DNA from: an uncultured Clostridia bacterium
Lineage (GTDB): Bacteria; Bacillota; Clostridia; Oscillospirales; Oscillospiraceae
Direction of reading: 5' to 3'
NCBI GenBank assembly: GCA_938049125.1
Contig: CALICR010000014.1
Location: forward strand, 1 to 14,979
DNA length: 14,979 nucleotides
Shown: positions 1 through 8,615 of the stretch, piece by piece
Position numbering within the stretch: the stretch's first letter is position 1
How the letters are laid out: each line of letters begins with the position of its first letter
Translations under genes and position numbers: made by a program
The notes under the pieces: generated by a model
What the model saw: only the letters and a program-made list of their open reading frames with translations
Database searches by the model: none
Told to the model about the DNA's origin: nothing

Positions 1-502
1 GGGGGCTGATGGCCGGGGCCAGCTTGTGGCGCCCCAGCTTCCTGCCCACGAGGAACGCGCCGGAGTCGGGCACCATGGTCATGACGAAGGGCGCGTAGAC
101 GAGGTACCGGCCGTTCTCCCCCGCAAGGATGCGGATGATGGCCGAGAGCAGGTAGGGCACGCCCAGACCCGCGAAGGCCGCGAGGCAGATGAGCGTGAAA
201 TTCAGCTCCGTCTTCGCCGCCAGCAGCTCGCCGAAGAGGTAGGCGGCGAAGAGGTATACGGCGATCTGCATGGCCCGGCCCGGCATCCCGAGGCAGCTCC
301 AGAGGCAGGTGAACCCCGCCATGAGGGCGCACACGACAAGGATGCGGACGTTCCGCAGCAGGCCCGTGGCCCACAGCAGCTCGTAGACGGCAAAGCCGCA
401 GATCGCGGCGACGACAGCCGCCGTCACGCCCACAGGCAGGAACAGCAGCATCAGGATCAGCAGCGGCAGGCCGACGCCCGCCACGATGAGTCTTGCTTTC
501 AT
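1..502 (-). CDS. cdsA: Phosphatidate cytidylyltransferase CdsA, C-terminus missing at window edge
   Basis: CdsA is an integral membrane enzyme that makes CDP-diacylglycerol from phosphatidic acid and CTP, the branch point for phospholipid synthesis. The visible 167 codons begin MKARLIVAGVGLPLLILMLL and show several hydrophobic segments. They end in DSGAFLVGRKLGRHKLAPAI followed by SP, which matches the family stretch just before the KKTWEG segment and the C-terminal CdsA signature. The remaining roughly 100 residues lie beyond position 1. The ATG at 502-500 overlaps the uppS stop in an ATGA arrangement, so the two genes are almost certainly translationally coupled. In this conserved cluster dxr and rseP usually follow and would be expected just outside the window. 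The provided forward-strand reading over this stretch is a shadow of this gene. Confidence 0.9.
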   Translation of the reverse strand, partial: MKARLIVAGVGLPLLILMLLFLPVGVTAAVVAAICGFAVYELLWATGLLRNVRILVVCALMAGFTCLWSCLGMPGRAMQIAVYLFAAYLFGELLAAKTELNFTLICLAAFAGLGVPYLLSAIIRILAGENGRYLVYAPFVMTMVPDSGAFLVGRKLGRHKLAPAISP

Positions 503-1245
503 TTCTTCACGCCTCCATAGCGCCGGGACCGGCCGTTGTAGGACGCGATGGCGCGCTCCAGCTCCAGCTCATCGAAGTCCGGCCACAGCACGTCTGTAAA
601 ATAGTATTCCGCATAGGCCGACTGCCATAACAGAAAGTTGGAGATGCGGACCTCCCCGCTGGGCCGGATGATGAGGTCCGGGTCCGGCACGCCCGCAGAG
701 TAGAGCAGATTCGAGAAGCCCTCCTCCGTCAGGTCCTCCGGCTTCGCGCGCCCGGCGGCGCACTCCGCCGCAAAGGCGCGGGCCGCCCGGACGATCTCGT
801 CCCGGCCGCCGTAGTTCAGGCAGATGTTCGCCTGGACCGCATAGTCGTGGGACTCGGCCACCGCCTCCTCGGCCAGGGCGCGGAGCCCCGGACTCAGGCG
901 GCTGATGTCCCCGAAGAAGCAGATGCGCACCTGATTCTTCTGCATATCCCGGATGGCCTCCCGGAGATAGCGCTCCATCAGGTCCATGATGGCGTCCACC
1001 TCGTCCTTGGAGCGCTTCCAGTTCTCCGTGGAGAAGGCGTAGACCGTGAAATACTTCACGCCGATCGCCTTGCAGTAGTTGGAGATGCGCCGGAACGTCT
1101 CGCAGCCGGCAGCGTGGCCCGCCGTGCGCGGAAGACCGCGCTTCTGCGCCCAGCGGCCGTTGCCGTCCATGATGATGGCGATGTGCCGGGGCACAGGACG
1201 CCCCTCCTCCACCCGGAACGGTTTCTTTCCGGAAAACAAGCCCAT
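499..1245 (-). CDS. uppS: Isoprenyl (undecaprenyl) diphosphate synthase
   Basis: This cytosolic cis-prenyltransferase extends farnesyl diphosphate with isopentenyl diphosphate to undecaprenyl diphosphate, the lipid carrier for peptidoglycan and other wall polymers. The 248-residue length is normal for the family. The catalytic Asp is in MDGNGRWA (residues 26-33, D27). FSTENW is at 71-76, and the C-terminal substrate and Mg-binding segment RPSGEVRISNFLLWQ is at 194-208. Pro replaces the more usual Thr after the first Arg of that segment, which is a mild variant. The ATG at 1245 is preceded by GGAGG about 10 nt upstream. The gene sits 88 nt downstream of frr and overlaps cdsA by 4 nt. A 6-bp hairpin at 1277-1291 in the frr-uppS gap has no T-tract and is unlikely to stop transcription. 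Confidence 0.96.
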   Translation of the reverse strand: MGLFSGKKPFRVEEGRPVPRHIAIIMDGNGRWAQKRGLPRTAGHAAGCETFRRISNYCKAIGVKYFTVYAFSTENWKRSKDEVDAIMDLMERYLREAIRDMQKNQVRICFFGDISRLSPGLRALAEEAVAESHDYAVQANICLNYGGRDEIVRAARAFAAECAAGRAKPEDLTEEGFSNLLYSAGVPDPDLIIRPSGEVRISNFLLWQSAYAEYYFTDVLWPDFDELELERAIASYNGRSRRYGGVKK

Positions 1246-1333
1246 GTCGATTCGTCCTCCCGCGGCGCAGGGTGCGCCTCAAAGCTTGAGGGCCGCCGGA
1301 GCAGCCCTCGGATGGTTCGTCTGCCGGTGCGGC

Positions 1334-1885
1334 TTAAATGGCCATCAGTTCCTTGACCTTTTCGGCGCACAGATCGTCGATCTTCTTGATATACTTGTCC
1401 GTCAGGTCCTGGATGTCCTTCTCGGCCTTCTTGAGGTCGTCCTCGGTGATCTCGGACTTCTTCTGCTGCTTCTTGAAGCTGTCCACTGCCTCGCGGCGGA
1501 TGTTGCGGACGGCGACCTTGCTGTCCTCGGCATACTTCTTGACCTGCTTCGTGAGGTCCTTGCGGCGCTCCTCGGTGAGCTGCGGGAACACGAGGCGGAT
1601 GAGGCGGCCGTCGTTCTGGGGGTTGATGCCCAGCTCCGAGGCCTGGATGGCCTTCTCCAGCGGCTTCAGCAGGCTGCTGTCCCAGGGCTGGATCGTCAGG
1701 GTCCGGGGATCGGGCGAGGAGACGGACGCCACCTGGGCGATGGGAGATTCCGCGCCGTAATAGGGCACGGTGATGCGGTCCAGCACCTTGGCGTTGGCCC
1801 GGCCTGCGCGGACGGAGTCGAAGTCGCTGACGAGGACCTCGACCGTCTTTTCCATTTTCCGTTTGAATTCGGTGTAATCTGCCAT
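1334..1885 (-). CDS. frr: Ribosome recycling factor
   Basis: RRF works with EF-G to split post-termination ribosomes. The 183-residue product matches the usual 185. The N-terminal helix contains VRAGRANAKVLDRITVPYYG (residues 25-44), including the conserved RAGRA. The small beta domain carries INPQNDGRLIRLVFPQLTEE (87-106), followed by RRKDLTKQVKKYAEDSKVAV (107-126) and a charged C-terminal helix ending in LMAI. Only one base separates its ATG (1885-1883) from the pyrH stop, and its AAGGAGGAA ribosome binding site lies inside the end of pyrH, so translation is probably coupled. The pyrH-frr order is strongly conserved in bacteria. Confidence 0.97.
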   Translation of the reverse strand: MADYTEFKRKMEKTVEVLVSDFDSVRAGRANAKVLDRITVPYYGAESPIAQVASVSSPDPRTLTIQPWDSSLLKPLEKAIQASELGINPQNDGRLIRLVFPQLTEERRKDLTKQVKKYAEDSKVAVRNIRREAVDSFKKQQKKSEITEDDLKKAEKDIQDLTDKYIKKIDDLCAEKVKELMAI

Positions 1886-1886
1886 G

Positions 1887-2609
1887 TTACGCTTCCTCCT
1901 TGACTGTAGTTCCGATTTTTTCGCCCATGACCACGCGGTAGATGTTCTCCGGGTCCTTCAGCGCGAAGACGGCGATGGGGATGTGGTTGTCCATGGAAAG
2001 GGACGTGGCCGTGGTGTCCATGACCGCCAGGTGCTTGGCCAGCACCTCGTCGTAGGTGATGGTGTCATACTTGACGGCGGCGGGGTCCTTGGCCGGGTCG
2101 GCGGAATAGACGCCGTCGATGTTCTTGGCCAGCAGGATGACGTCGGCGTTGATCTCCGCCGCCCGCAGCACCGCGCCGGTGTCCGTGGAGAAATAGGGGT
2201 TGCCGGTGCCGCAGCCGAAGATGACCACGCGGCCCTTTTCAAGGTGCCGGATGGCGCGGTTGCGGATGTAAGGCTCCGCGATCTTGTTCATCTCGATGGC
2301 AGTCTGGACCCGGACCGGGACGTTCCGCTGCTCCAGGCAGTCCGCCAGGGCCAGGCAGTTGATGACCGTGGCCAGCATGCCCATGTGGTCCGCACGGGTC
2401 CGCTCCATCCGGTCGCCGCCGTCCTTGAGGCCGCGCCAGAAGTTTCCCCCGCCCACGACGATGCCCACCTGGACGCCCGCCTCGACGCAGTGCTTGACCA
2501 CGTCGCACACGCTGCCGACCACGTCGAAGTCCAACCCGCGGTGCGCATCGCCCGCCAGCGCCTCGCCGCTGATCTTCAGCAGAACTCGCTTATACTTTGG
2601 TTCGCTCAT
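1887..2609 (-). CDS. pyrH: UMP kinase
   Basis: Bacterial hexameric UMP kinase phosphorylates UMP to UDP with ATP and is usually feedback-inhibited by UTP. With the start at 2609 the product is 240 residues, the normal family length. Motifs are LLKISGEALAG (10-20), the VVGGGNFWRG loop (51-60), RADHMGMLAT (72-81) and GCGTGNPYFSTDT (132-144, usually GGTGNPFFTTDT), with AKNIDGVYSADP (161-172) further on. The reading frame stays open upstream to 2834, but that extension has no homology-like sequence. The ATG at 2609 has a good AGGAGAGG site 14-21 nt upstream, so the shorter form is chosen. This is the first gene of the pyrH-frr-uppS-cdsA operon. rpsB and tsf, which often precede it, are not adjacent here. 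Confidence 0.96.
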   Translation of the reverse strand: MSEPKYKRVLLKISGEALAGDAHRGLDFDVVGSVCDVVKHCVEAGVQVGIVVGGGNFWRGLKDGGDRMERTRADHMGMLATVINCLALADCLEQRNVPVRVQTAIEMNKIAEPYIRNRAIRHLEKGRVVIFGCGTGNPYFSTDTGAVLRAAEINADVILLAKNIDGVYSADPAKDPAAVKYDTITYDEVLAKHLAVMDTTATSLSMDNHIPIAVFALKDPENIYRVVMGEKIGTTVKEEA

Positions 2610-2649
2610 ACTGTTTGAAACCTCTCCTGCTCTACGTTTTACGCTTCCT

Positions 2650-2678
2650 ATTCTATAATAATTCGGCCTCTTTGGCAA
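2650..2678 (-). promoter_or_regulatory. Promoter of the pyrH-frr-uppS-cdsA operon
   Basis: On the minus strand there is a TTGCCA -35 (2678-2673) and a TAGAAT -10 (2655-2650), separated by exactly 17 nt. The predicted start near 2643 leaves a leader of about 34 nt before the pyrH ATG. This is a sequence match only. It fits pyrH being the first gene of the operon. Confidence 0.6.
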
Positions 2679-2871
2679 TGGACAATCTTCAAAATTTCGC
2701 GCTGTTTTCAGATATTTAACATTTCCGCCCCGCCGCAGCTCCCTCCGGCGCGGCCCGGGGCCGCAAAATTCCGTGGATGCTTGACATTTTCTGTGCATAA
2801 TGCAAAATTTAAGATAGTTTTTTCCTGCTTTCATCGTATTATTTCACGAGCCCGATGCGGAGGGATCTGCC

Positions 2872-3003
2872 ATGACCGCACGATCACCGCGCCGCGCGCC
2901 GCGCTTCCTGCTGCTCCTGGGCATCACTCTGGGCGTTGTCCTTCCGCTGCTTTTCGCCTGCGGTGTTCTGTCCGTCGGCGTCCTGGCCCCCGAGGCGGTC
3001 TGA
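2872..3003 (+). CDS. Small hydrophobic peptide (43 aa), unrecognised
   Basis: I do not recognise this product. The ATG at 2872 follows a GGAGGG ribosome binding site 7 nt upstream. The reading frame runs to TGA at 3001-3003 and encodes MTARSPRRAPRFLLLLGITL and then GVVLPLLFACGVLSVGVLAP ending EAV. The layout is a short Arg-rich N-terminus (four Arg in the first 11 residues), one hydrophobic span (about residues 12-38), and an acidic tail. It could be a single-span membrane peptide or a secreted precursor. LFAC at residues 27-30 is only a poor lipobox, so lipoprotein processing is doubtful. A TTGACA box at 2781-2786 with a TG-extended but weak -10 (AAAATT, 2804-2809) lies upstream. A perfect hairpin terminator follows at 3046. 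Expression is inferred, not shown. Confidence 0.5.
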   Translation: MTARSPRRAPRFLLLLGITLGVVLPLLFACGVLSVGVLAPEAV

Positions 3004-3045
3004 ATCTCCCCTTTGCCAATTCTCATACTTCTTTCCCTTATCTCC

Positions 3046-3088
3046 GCGGGAGCGGCGTGCCAGGACGCCGCTCCCGCATCCCCTTTTT
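3046..3088 (+). terminator. Rho-independent terminator after the small ORF
   Basis: A perfect 13-bp inverted repeat (GCGGGAGCGGCGT at 3046-3058, its complement at 3065-3077, 6-nt loop) is followed by ATCCCC and five T (3084-3088). No other plus-strand gene ends here. The hairpin therefore supports transcription of the small ORF at 2872-3003 and insulates glnS from it. Confidence 0.75.
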
Positions 3089-3114
3089 CGGGGGCCTTCT
3101 GCCGCATTTTGGGA

Positions 3115-3143
3115 TTGCGTCCCGGGGAAAAATCATATATAAT
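3115..3143 (+). promoter_or_regulatory. glnS promoter
   Basis: A TTGCGT -35 (3115-3120) and a perfect TATAAT -10 (3138-3143) are spaced by 17 nt. The predicted start near 3150 leaves a leader of only about 30 nt before the glnS ATG. That is too short for a T-box leader, so glnS is probably not T-box regulated. Confidence 0.7.
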
Positions 3144-3179
3144 AGAAAAATAGGACTGCACAAGAGAGGATGTACGCAC

Positions 3180-4859
3180 ATGGAAGGGACACCGTTGGAA
3201 ACCAGGAATTTTATCGAGGCCTTCATTGAGGAAGACATCGCCCCCGGCGGACAGTTCGAGGGCAAGACCGTCCACACGCGGTTCCCGCCGGAGCCGAACG
3301 GCTATCTGCACATCGGCCACTGCAAGGCCCTGTGCATCGACTTCGGCACCGCCGAGAAGTTCGGCGGCCTCTGCAACCTCCGCATGGACGACACGAACCC
3401 CACCAAGGAGGACGTCGAGTACGTCGAGGCCATCCAGCAGGACATCCGCTGGCTGGGCTTCGACTGGGGCGACCGCTTCTTCTACGGCTCCGACTACTTT
3501 GAAAAGGACTACGAGTACGCCGTTGCGCTCATTGAGAAGGGCCTGGCCTATGTCTGTGAGCTGACGCCGGAGCAGTTCAAGGAGTACCGCGGCGACCTCA
3601 CCCACCCCGCCGTCTCGCCCTACCGCGACCGGCCCATCGCCGAGAGCCTGGACCTCTTCCGCCGGATGCGGGCCGGCGAGTTCCCCGACAACAAATATAC
3701 GCTCCGGGCGAAGATCGACCTCGCCTCGGGCAACTTCAATATGCGCGACCCGGTCATCTACCGCATCCGCCATATGCACCACCACCGCCAGGGCGACAAA
3801 TGGTGCATCTACCCCATGTACGACTTCGCCCACCCCATCCAGGACGCCCTGGAGGGCGTGACGCACTCGCTCTGCTCCCTGGAGTTCGAGAACCATCGGC
3901 CGCTCTACAACTGGGTCATCGCCAACTGCGACGTCCCAGCGAAGCCCCGGCAGATCGAGTTTGCCCGGCTGGGCATCGACCACACGGTGCTCTCCAAGCG
4001 GAAGCTGCGCCAGCTCGTCGAGGAGGGCCGTGTCGCCGGGTGGGACGACCCCCGGATGCCCACCCTCTGCGGCCTGCGCCGCCGGGGCTACACCCCCCGC
4101 TCCATCCGCAATTTCACCGAGCGCGTCGGCGTCGCCAAGGTGCCGAACACCGTGGAATACGCCTTCCTGGAGCACTGCCTCCGGGAGGACCTCAACGAGA
4201 CCGCACCCCGGGTCATGGCGGTGCTGCGCCCCGTCAAGCTGACCGTCACCAACTACCCCGCGGACAAGACCGAGACCTTTACCGTGGAGAACCATCCCCA
4301 GCATCCGGAGCTGGGCACCCGGGAGATCACCTTCTCCCGTACGCTCTACATTGAGGCCGACGACTTCCTCGAGACGCCGATCCCCAAGTACAAGCGGATG
4401 TACCCGGGCAACGAGGTCCGGCTCAAGGGCGCGTACCTCGTCACCTGCACCGGCTGCACCAAGGACGAGGCCGGCAACGTGACCGAGATCTTCTGCGAGT
4501 ACGACCCCAACTCCCGCGGCGGCGACCCCGCCGACGGCCGCAAGGTCAAGGGCGCGACCATCCACTGGGTGGACGCCGCCACGGCCATCCCCGCCGAGGT
4601 GCGGCTCTACGACCTGCTCTTCTCCGACGCGGACCCGGATGCCGCCGGAAAGGACTTCCTCTCCTGCCTGAATCCCGACTCCCTGACGGTCCTGCCGGAC
4701 GCCCGGGTCGAGGCCGGACTGGCCTCTGCCAAAGCCCCGGAGGCCTACCAGTTCATGCGTCTGGGCTACTTCTTCCCCGACAGCAAGGACTCCACGCCGG
4801 AGCACCTGGTCTTCAACCGCTCCGTCGGCCTCAAGGATGGCTTCAAGCCCGCAAAATAA
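3180..4859 (+). CDS. glnS: Glutaminyl-tRNA synthetase
   Basis: GlnRS is a class Ic synthetase that attaches glutamine directly to tRNA-Gln. The product is 559 residues, close to the roughly 550 of E. coli GlnRS. The Rossmann domain starts with FPPEPNGYLHIGHCKA (35-50, HIGH motif 44-47). Next come DDTNP (70-74) and YDFAHPIQD (214-222), then the KMSKS-like loop VLSKRK (270-275) and WDDPRMPTL (288-296). The beta-barrel anticodon-binding domains follow (about 345-559). DDTNP and the VLSKR form place it in the GlnRS branch rather than among bacterial GluRS. The frame is open far upstream, but the ATG at 3180 has AGAGAGG 10 nt before it and the protein aligns from there. It is a single-gene unit between its own promoter and a hairpin terminator. 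The long antisense frame is a GC-bias artefact. Confidence 0.96.
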   Translation: MEGTPLETRNFIEAFIEEDIAPGGQFEGKTVHTRFPPEPNGYLHIGHCKALCIDFGTAEKFGGLCNLRMDDTNPTKEDVEYVEAIQQDIRWLGFDWGDRFFYGSDYFEKDYEYAVALIEKGLAYVCELTPEQFKEYRGDLTHPAVSPYRDRPIAESLDLFRRMRAGEFPDNKYTLRAKIDLASGNFNMRDPVIYRIRHMHHHRQGDKWCIYPMYDFAHPIQDALEGVTHSLCSLEFENHRPLYNWVIANCDVPAKPRQIEFARLGIDHTVLSKRKLRQLVEEGRVAGWDDPRMPTLCGLRRRGYTPRSIRNFTERVGVAKVPNTVEYAFLEHCLREDLNETAPRVMAVLRPVKLTVTNYPADKTETFTVENHPQHPELGTREITFSRTLYIEADDFLETPIPKYKRMYPGNEVRLKGAYLVTCTGCTKDEAGNVTEIFCEYDPNSRGGDPADGRKVKGATIHWVDAATAIPAEVRLYDLLFSDADPDAAGKDFLSCLNPDSLTVLPDARVEAGLASAKAPEAYQFMRLGYFFPDSKDSTPEHLVFNRSVGLKDGFKPAK

Positions 4860-4874
4860 CAGACAGCACAAACA

Positions 4875-4912
4875 CGCCGCGGAAGCCTCTGCTTCCGCGG
4901 CGCTTGTTCTTT
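4875..4912. terminator. Shared terminator between glnS and the ABC operon
   Basis: A perfect 12-bp stem (CGCCGCGGAAGC at 4875-4886, complement at 4891-4902) with a CTCT loop is followed on the plus strand by CTTGTTCTTT. The minus-strand tail reads TGTTTGTGCTG, moderately T-rich. The hairpin lies between the convergent glnS and ABC ATPase stops and can plausibly end both transcripts, better for glnS. Confidence 0.75.
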
Positions 4913-4914
4913 CC

Positions 4915-5542
<628 letters not shown>

Positions 5543-5550
<8 letters not shown>

Positions 5551-6712
5551 GCTCGTTGTTCCTCCTCAGGCAATCCACCGGCGCGGCGCGGACCGCCAGC
5601 GCTGCCGTCCCCAGCGAGACCAGCAGGCCGAAGCCCAGCACCGCCGGAAGCAGCAGCCACGCCGCCCCCGCGCCCGGACCTTCCCGGACCAGCCGGACTG
5701 CCGCCGCGCCCAGTCCCCCGGTCGCCAGGGCCGCGGCCAGGAACAGCAGACTCTCCAGCAGCATCCGCGCCAGAATTCCGCTTCTCCGCATTCCCATGCT
5801 GCGCAGGATGCAGACCTCCTTCCGGCGCAGCAGCGTCCGCACCGGGAAAAACAGCAGCAGCGCCGCCGCGGTCATCCCCAGCAGCAGCCGCTGCATCAGA
5901 CCGCAGCTCCCGATCAGAGCCTCCAGCTCCTCGGCGTGGGCGTCGAAGCCCGGGTAGCGGTTGAAGGTCAGCAGTGAGCCGCCGCCCCATGGAAGCTCGC
6001 TGACCGCCCGCCGGAAGGCCGGACCGTCCCGACTATCCTTCAGGTGCAGCGTGCCCTCCATGCCCTGCATGGGCGTTACGCCCGGGTAGACGGGCAGCGT
6101 GTAGCGCTCCGGCAGCATGGCCTCCGCGTCCTCCAGCGCGAGGACCAGGAGCGTGCCCATGCCCTCGGCCAGCTCCAGCGTCTCCCGGGCCGCCGGGTCC
6201 AGGACGCCGACCACGGTGAAGGTCCCGCTTTTCCTTGTCCGCCGGTCCGTCGTTTCCAGCACATCGCCCGGCTTCCAGCCGCTTTCCGGCTCCGCCAGGC
6301 ACTCCCCCGCCGCCTCCGGCAGCCGCCCCGCCGTGAGGGCAAGGTCCCCGAGATCCGGCAGGCCCACGAGCCAGAGCGGCTCCGGGTCCGCCCGGGCCGC
6401 GCCGTTGACCGAGAGGTCCAGCTCGAAGCCCGAGGTCACCTGCACGCAGCGCTCCAGGGTGACGGACGAAACCATCGGGTCCGCCGCGGCCTGTTCATAG
6501 TCCGCCCGCAGCAGGACCTGACCGCCCGAGCCGCGGAGCGTGTACGCGCCGCCGCAGCGCTCCTCCAGCGCCGTCAGCGCCGCCCGGGTCCCGCGCAGGT
6601 CCGCCGAGGACCGCAGCAGCGCCGCGGTCAGGGCCGCCAGCACAAGGCCGAAGACGAGGTAGACCGACGCGGCCCGGCGAATACTCCGCCATGCGTAGTG
6701 GATCGCTCCCAT
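5543..6712 (-). CDS. FtsX/MacB-like ABC permease (permease 1)
   Basis: This is a membrane subunit of the MacB/LolC/FtsX class. From the ATG at 6712 it has 389 residues. The N-terminal span is around residues 16-33. A large ectodomain follows (about 35-270), then three C-terminal spans (about 276-290, 312-340 and 350-375). The cytoplasmic coupling segment EVCILRSMGM precedes the second of these C-terminal spans and is typical of contact with the ATPase. An in-frame GTG at 6718 would add two residues, but the AGGAGG at 6723-6718 touches it directly. The same AGGAGG is 5 nt from the ATG at 6712, which is therefore preferred. The site overlaps the stop codon of permease 2. GC is high throughout, as in the flanking housekeeping genes. 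Confidence 0.88.
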
Positions 6713-6721
6713 GGACACCTC

Positions 6722-8002
6722 CTAACTCCGCAGCAGCTTCATGGGCCGGAAGCGCAGCACCCCGATCAGGGCCACCGCCATCAGCAGGGCCAGCAGCACC
6801 AGGGACCCGGCCGCCGCCTCGGCCATGCTGCCGAGGGCCGCCGCGTCCAGCGCCGGAAGCGCCTCCGGCCCCAGCGCCATGGCGAGGGCCGCCAGCGCAC
6901 ACCCAAGCAGCACGCCGCCGAGGTAGACCACCGCCTGCTCCGCCCCGTACTCGAGGGCGATCTGCCGCCGGGGCATGCCCATGGCCCGCAGCGTCCCGAA
7001 CTGCTGCCGCCGGGCGCGCAGGCCCACCACCGCCGTGGTGAAGCTCACGCCCACAAAGAGCAAAAGCGCCAGCATCCCCAGCCGCGAAAACCGCTGCGCC
7101 GCCGCCATCAGCGGGTTTGCGATCTCGTCAAACGCGTAATCGCCCGCATATCTGGCATAAAAGCGGTAATAATTTCCATGTTCCTCCCGTTGAAGATTTG
7201 CAACCTCACCTGCAAAAGCGCTGAAATTCTCATAGGAATCTAATTCTACGAACCCATTATACCCGGTCTGGATTGGCGGCGACTCCGGCGCTGCCTGAGA
7301 AAAAAACTGTGACCGGGTCTCCCCGACCGCCTCCGCAAAAGGCTCCGCGCCCGTCATGGTAGTATAAAACACGTTCTGGAACAGCCCAGGATCGCAGAAC
7401 CGCGGCTCCAGTACATTGTGGTCCACGATGCCCACCAGGGTATAGCGTCCCTGGGCCTCCGTCTGGATGTGCGTGAATTCCACTGTGTCGCCCAGCTTCA
7501 GCCCATACTGCGCCGCCGTCAGGTCCGAGACCACGCACTCCGTGTCCGCAGCATAGGTGCGGCCCTCCAACACCGCTGCCGGATTGAGGTCCCGGAATGG
7601 CGTATCCGCCTCCGGGTTGTAGCCCACCAGGCAAAAATCCCAGCCGCGGATGAAATTCCCTCCATTGAGCGTGGTCACGCTTTCGGCCTGGTCCGTATAA
7701 AAAAAGCAGCCAGTCAGCTCCACCCGCACCGCATGGGGCAGCTCCGCCAGCCGTGCCCAGTCCTCCGGCTTCATAAAGCCATATTTTCCAAGCGGTTCTC
7801 CGTCCACGCTGCATCGATAGCATTCGACAACAGCTGTTCCACCGTAGGTCTGGCGGAGCGCAGCAATGCTGCGTTCCGCCGCACAGATCATGCACCAGGA
7901 AACAGCTATGACGGAGAACAGAAGACCTGACAGCAGCAGGACCAATCCATAGCGGCCGCGGGAACCGCGAAGATTTCGCCAAATCAGCCTGAACTCTGTC
8001 AT
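6722..8002 (-). CDS. FtsX/MacB-like ABC permease (permease 2)
   Basis: This is the second membrane subunit, probably forming a heterodimer with permease 1. From the ATG at 8002 it has 426 residues. A first span covers about 19-40. The ectodomain (about 42-300) contains several Cys, including CYRC at 61-64. Three C-terminal spans follow (about 307-328, 355-378 and 398-415), with the coupling segment FGTLRAMGM (335-343). The frame is open to 8041, but that start would run into the upstream gene. The ATG at 8002 has AAGGAG 6 nt before it. Base composition is mosaic: 60-base blocks at 7141 and 7201 are 45% and 40% GC by hand count, against 82% for the block at 6841. The change falls near residue 290, close to the ectodomain/membrane boundary. 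Confidence 0.87.
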   Translation of the reverse strand: MTEFRLIWRNLRGSRGRYGLVLLLSGLLFSVIAVSWCMICAAERSIAALRQTYGGTAVVECYRCSVDGEPLGKYGFMKPEDWARLAELPHAVRVELTGCFFYTDQAESVTTLNGGNFIRGWDFCLVGYNPEADTPFRDLNPAAVLEGRTYAADTECVVSDLTAAQYGLKLGDTVEFTHIQTEAQGRYTLVGIVDHNVLEPRFCDPGLFQNVFYTTMTGAEPFAEAVGETRSQFFSQAAPESPPIQTGYNGFVELDSYENFSAFAGEVANLQREEHGNYYRFYARYAGDYAFDEIANPLMAAAQRFSRLGMLALLLFVGVSFTTAVVGLRARRQQFGTLRAMGMPRRQIALEYGAEQAVVYLGGVLLGCALAALAMALGPEALPALDAAALGSMAEAAAGSLVLLALLMAVALIGVLRFRPMKLLRS

Positions 8003-8031
8003 ATTTATCTCCTTACTTACTACTTTATAAT

Positions 8032-8511
8032 TTATTTCCAACTATAATAGCCGCAAGACGAACAATGCCATCCTTTATATTGATTTTCGGAACTATAATC
8101 GTAAACCTTGTTATGAGTCTTATAGCGATAATCTGCAATCACGCTAAATGTTGTCTTGCAACTAGCACATGAATACGACTGGTACAAAGCATCATAATAA
8201 CAATGCTTTGTGCTGTCATACCTTCCCGGATATGTTGTCCAATACTCCCCAATGAATTTTCCTTTTGTATGCGTATGGTCCGCAAGCAGCTCAAACTGCT
8301 TGCCATCGAGAATTTCCTCCTCTATCACTGTGTACACGGGCACCACTTCGGAGGGCTCCTCTGACCCCGCTGCAGTATGCGCTTCCTCCACCAATGCTTC
8401 GTTCTCATGTCCCTCGCCGATGTCCTCTTCTGCTGCAAATGCTGTCACCTGGGTAATAAACAGCAAAGAGAGCGCAAGGATAATTGCCAGTAGGGATCGA
8501 ATCTTTTTCAC
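8032..8511 (-). CDS. Small secreted Cys/His-containing protein, first gene of the ABC unit
   Basis: I do not recognise this family. The 159-residue product starts with a clear signal peptide (MKKIRSLLAIILALSLLFIT, then QVTAFA, probable cleavage before AEED at about residue 27). An acidic stretch follows (28-75), then a C-terminal region rich in Tyr, His and Cys. That region has CASC, and near the end CSSCG, plus a single earlier Cys. The paired CxxC motifs resemble a small zinc ribbon or a disulfide-stabilised knuckle. The start codon is GTG (8511-8509) with GAGGAGG 7 nt upstream. The gene is AT-rich (35% GC in the 60-base block from 8041, hand count) and lies 29 nt ahead of permease 2. It may be a substrate or an extracellular partner of the transporter; this is inference from position. 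Confidence 0.8.
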   Translation of the reverse strand: MKKIRSLLAIILALSLLFITQVTAFAAEEDIGEGHENEALVEEAHTAAGSEEPSEVVPVYTVIEEEILDGKQFELLADHTHTKGKFIGEYWTTYPGRYDSTKHCYYDALYQSYSCASCKTTFSVIADYRYKTHNKVYDYSSENQYKGWHCSSCGYYSWK

Positions 8512-8586
8512 AATAATACCTCCTCGTTTCAGTTTGTTGTTCTTCCTGGATGATTACATGCCTGGGTCGGTTCTGCTTCTAGGTCC

Positions 8587-8615
8587 AGAATATACCTCAA
8601 TCACATTTTTGTCAA
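8587..8615 (-). promoter_or_regulatory. Promoter of the secreted protein/ABC operon
   Basis: A perfect TTGACA -35 (8615-8610, minus strand) is followed after 17 nt by TATTCT (8592-8587). TATATT at 15-nt spacing is an alternative -10. The sequence upstream of the -35 (8616-8660) is very AT-rich and includes the palindrome AAATATATTT. It could serve as an UP element or regulator site. The leader would be about 70 nt. Confidence 0.6.

Noticed and set aside
1079..1903. Plus-strand 274-codon frame over uppS and frr
   Set aside because: It is antisense to two conserved genes, has Leu/Asp/Val-biased low-complexity sequence and no ribosome binding site.
2750..2764. GC hairpin (GCGGCC/GGCCGC) upstream of pyrH considered as a terminator
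   Set aside because: The stem is only 6 bp with no T-tract on either side and no gene ending next to it.
3004..3179. T-box or other riboswitch upstream of glnS
   Set aside because: The predicted transcript start is only about 30 nt from the ATG, and the hairpin at 3046-3077 is a simple terminator upstream of that promoter.
2844..4871. A 675-codon open frame antisense to glnS
   Set aside because: It lies entirely opposite a well-conserved glnS. Its composition (Val, Gly, Glu, Leu-rich) is what GC-rich third positions produce on the complementary strand, and it has no family motifs.
6713..6718. GTG start for permease 1 at 6718
   Set aside because: The AGGAGG touches this codon with no spacing, while the ATG at 6712 has a normal 5-nt gap.
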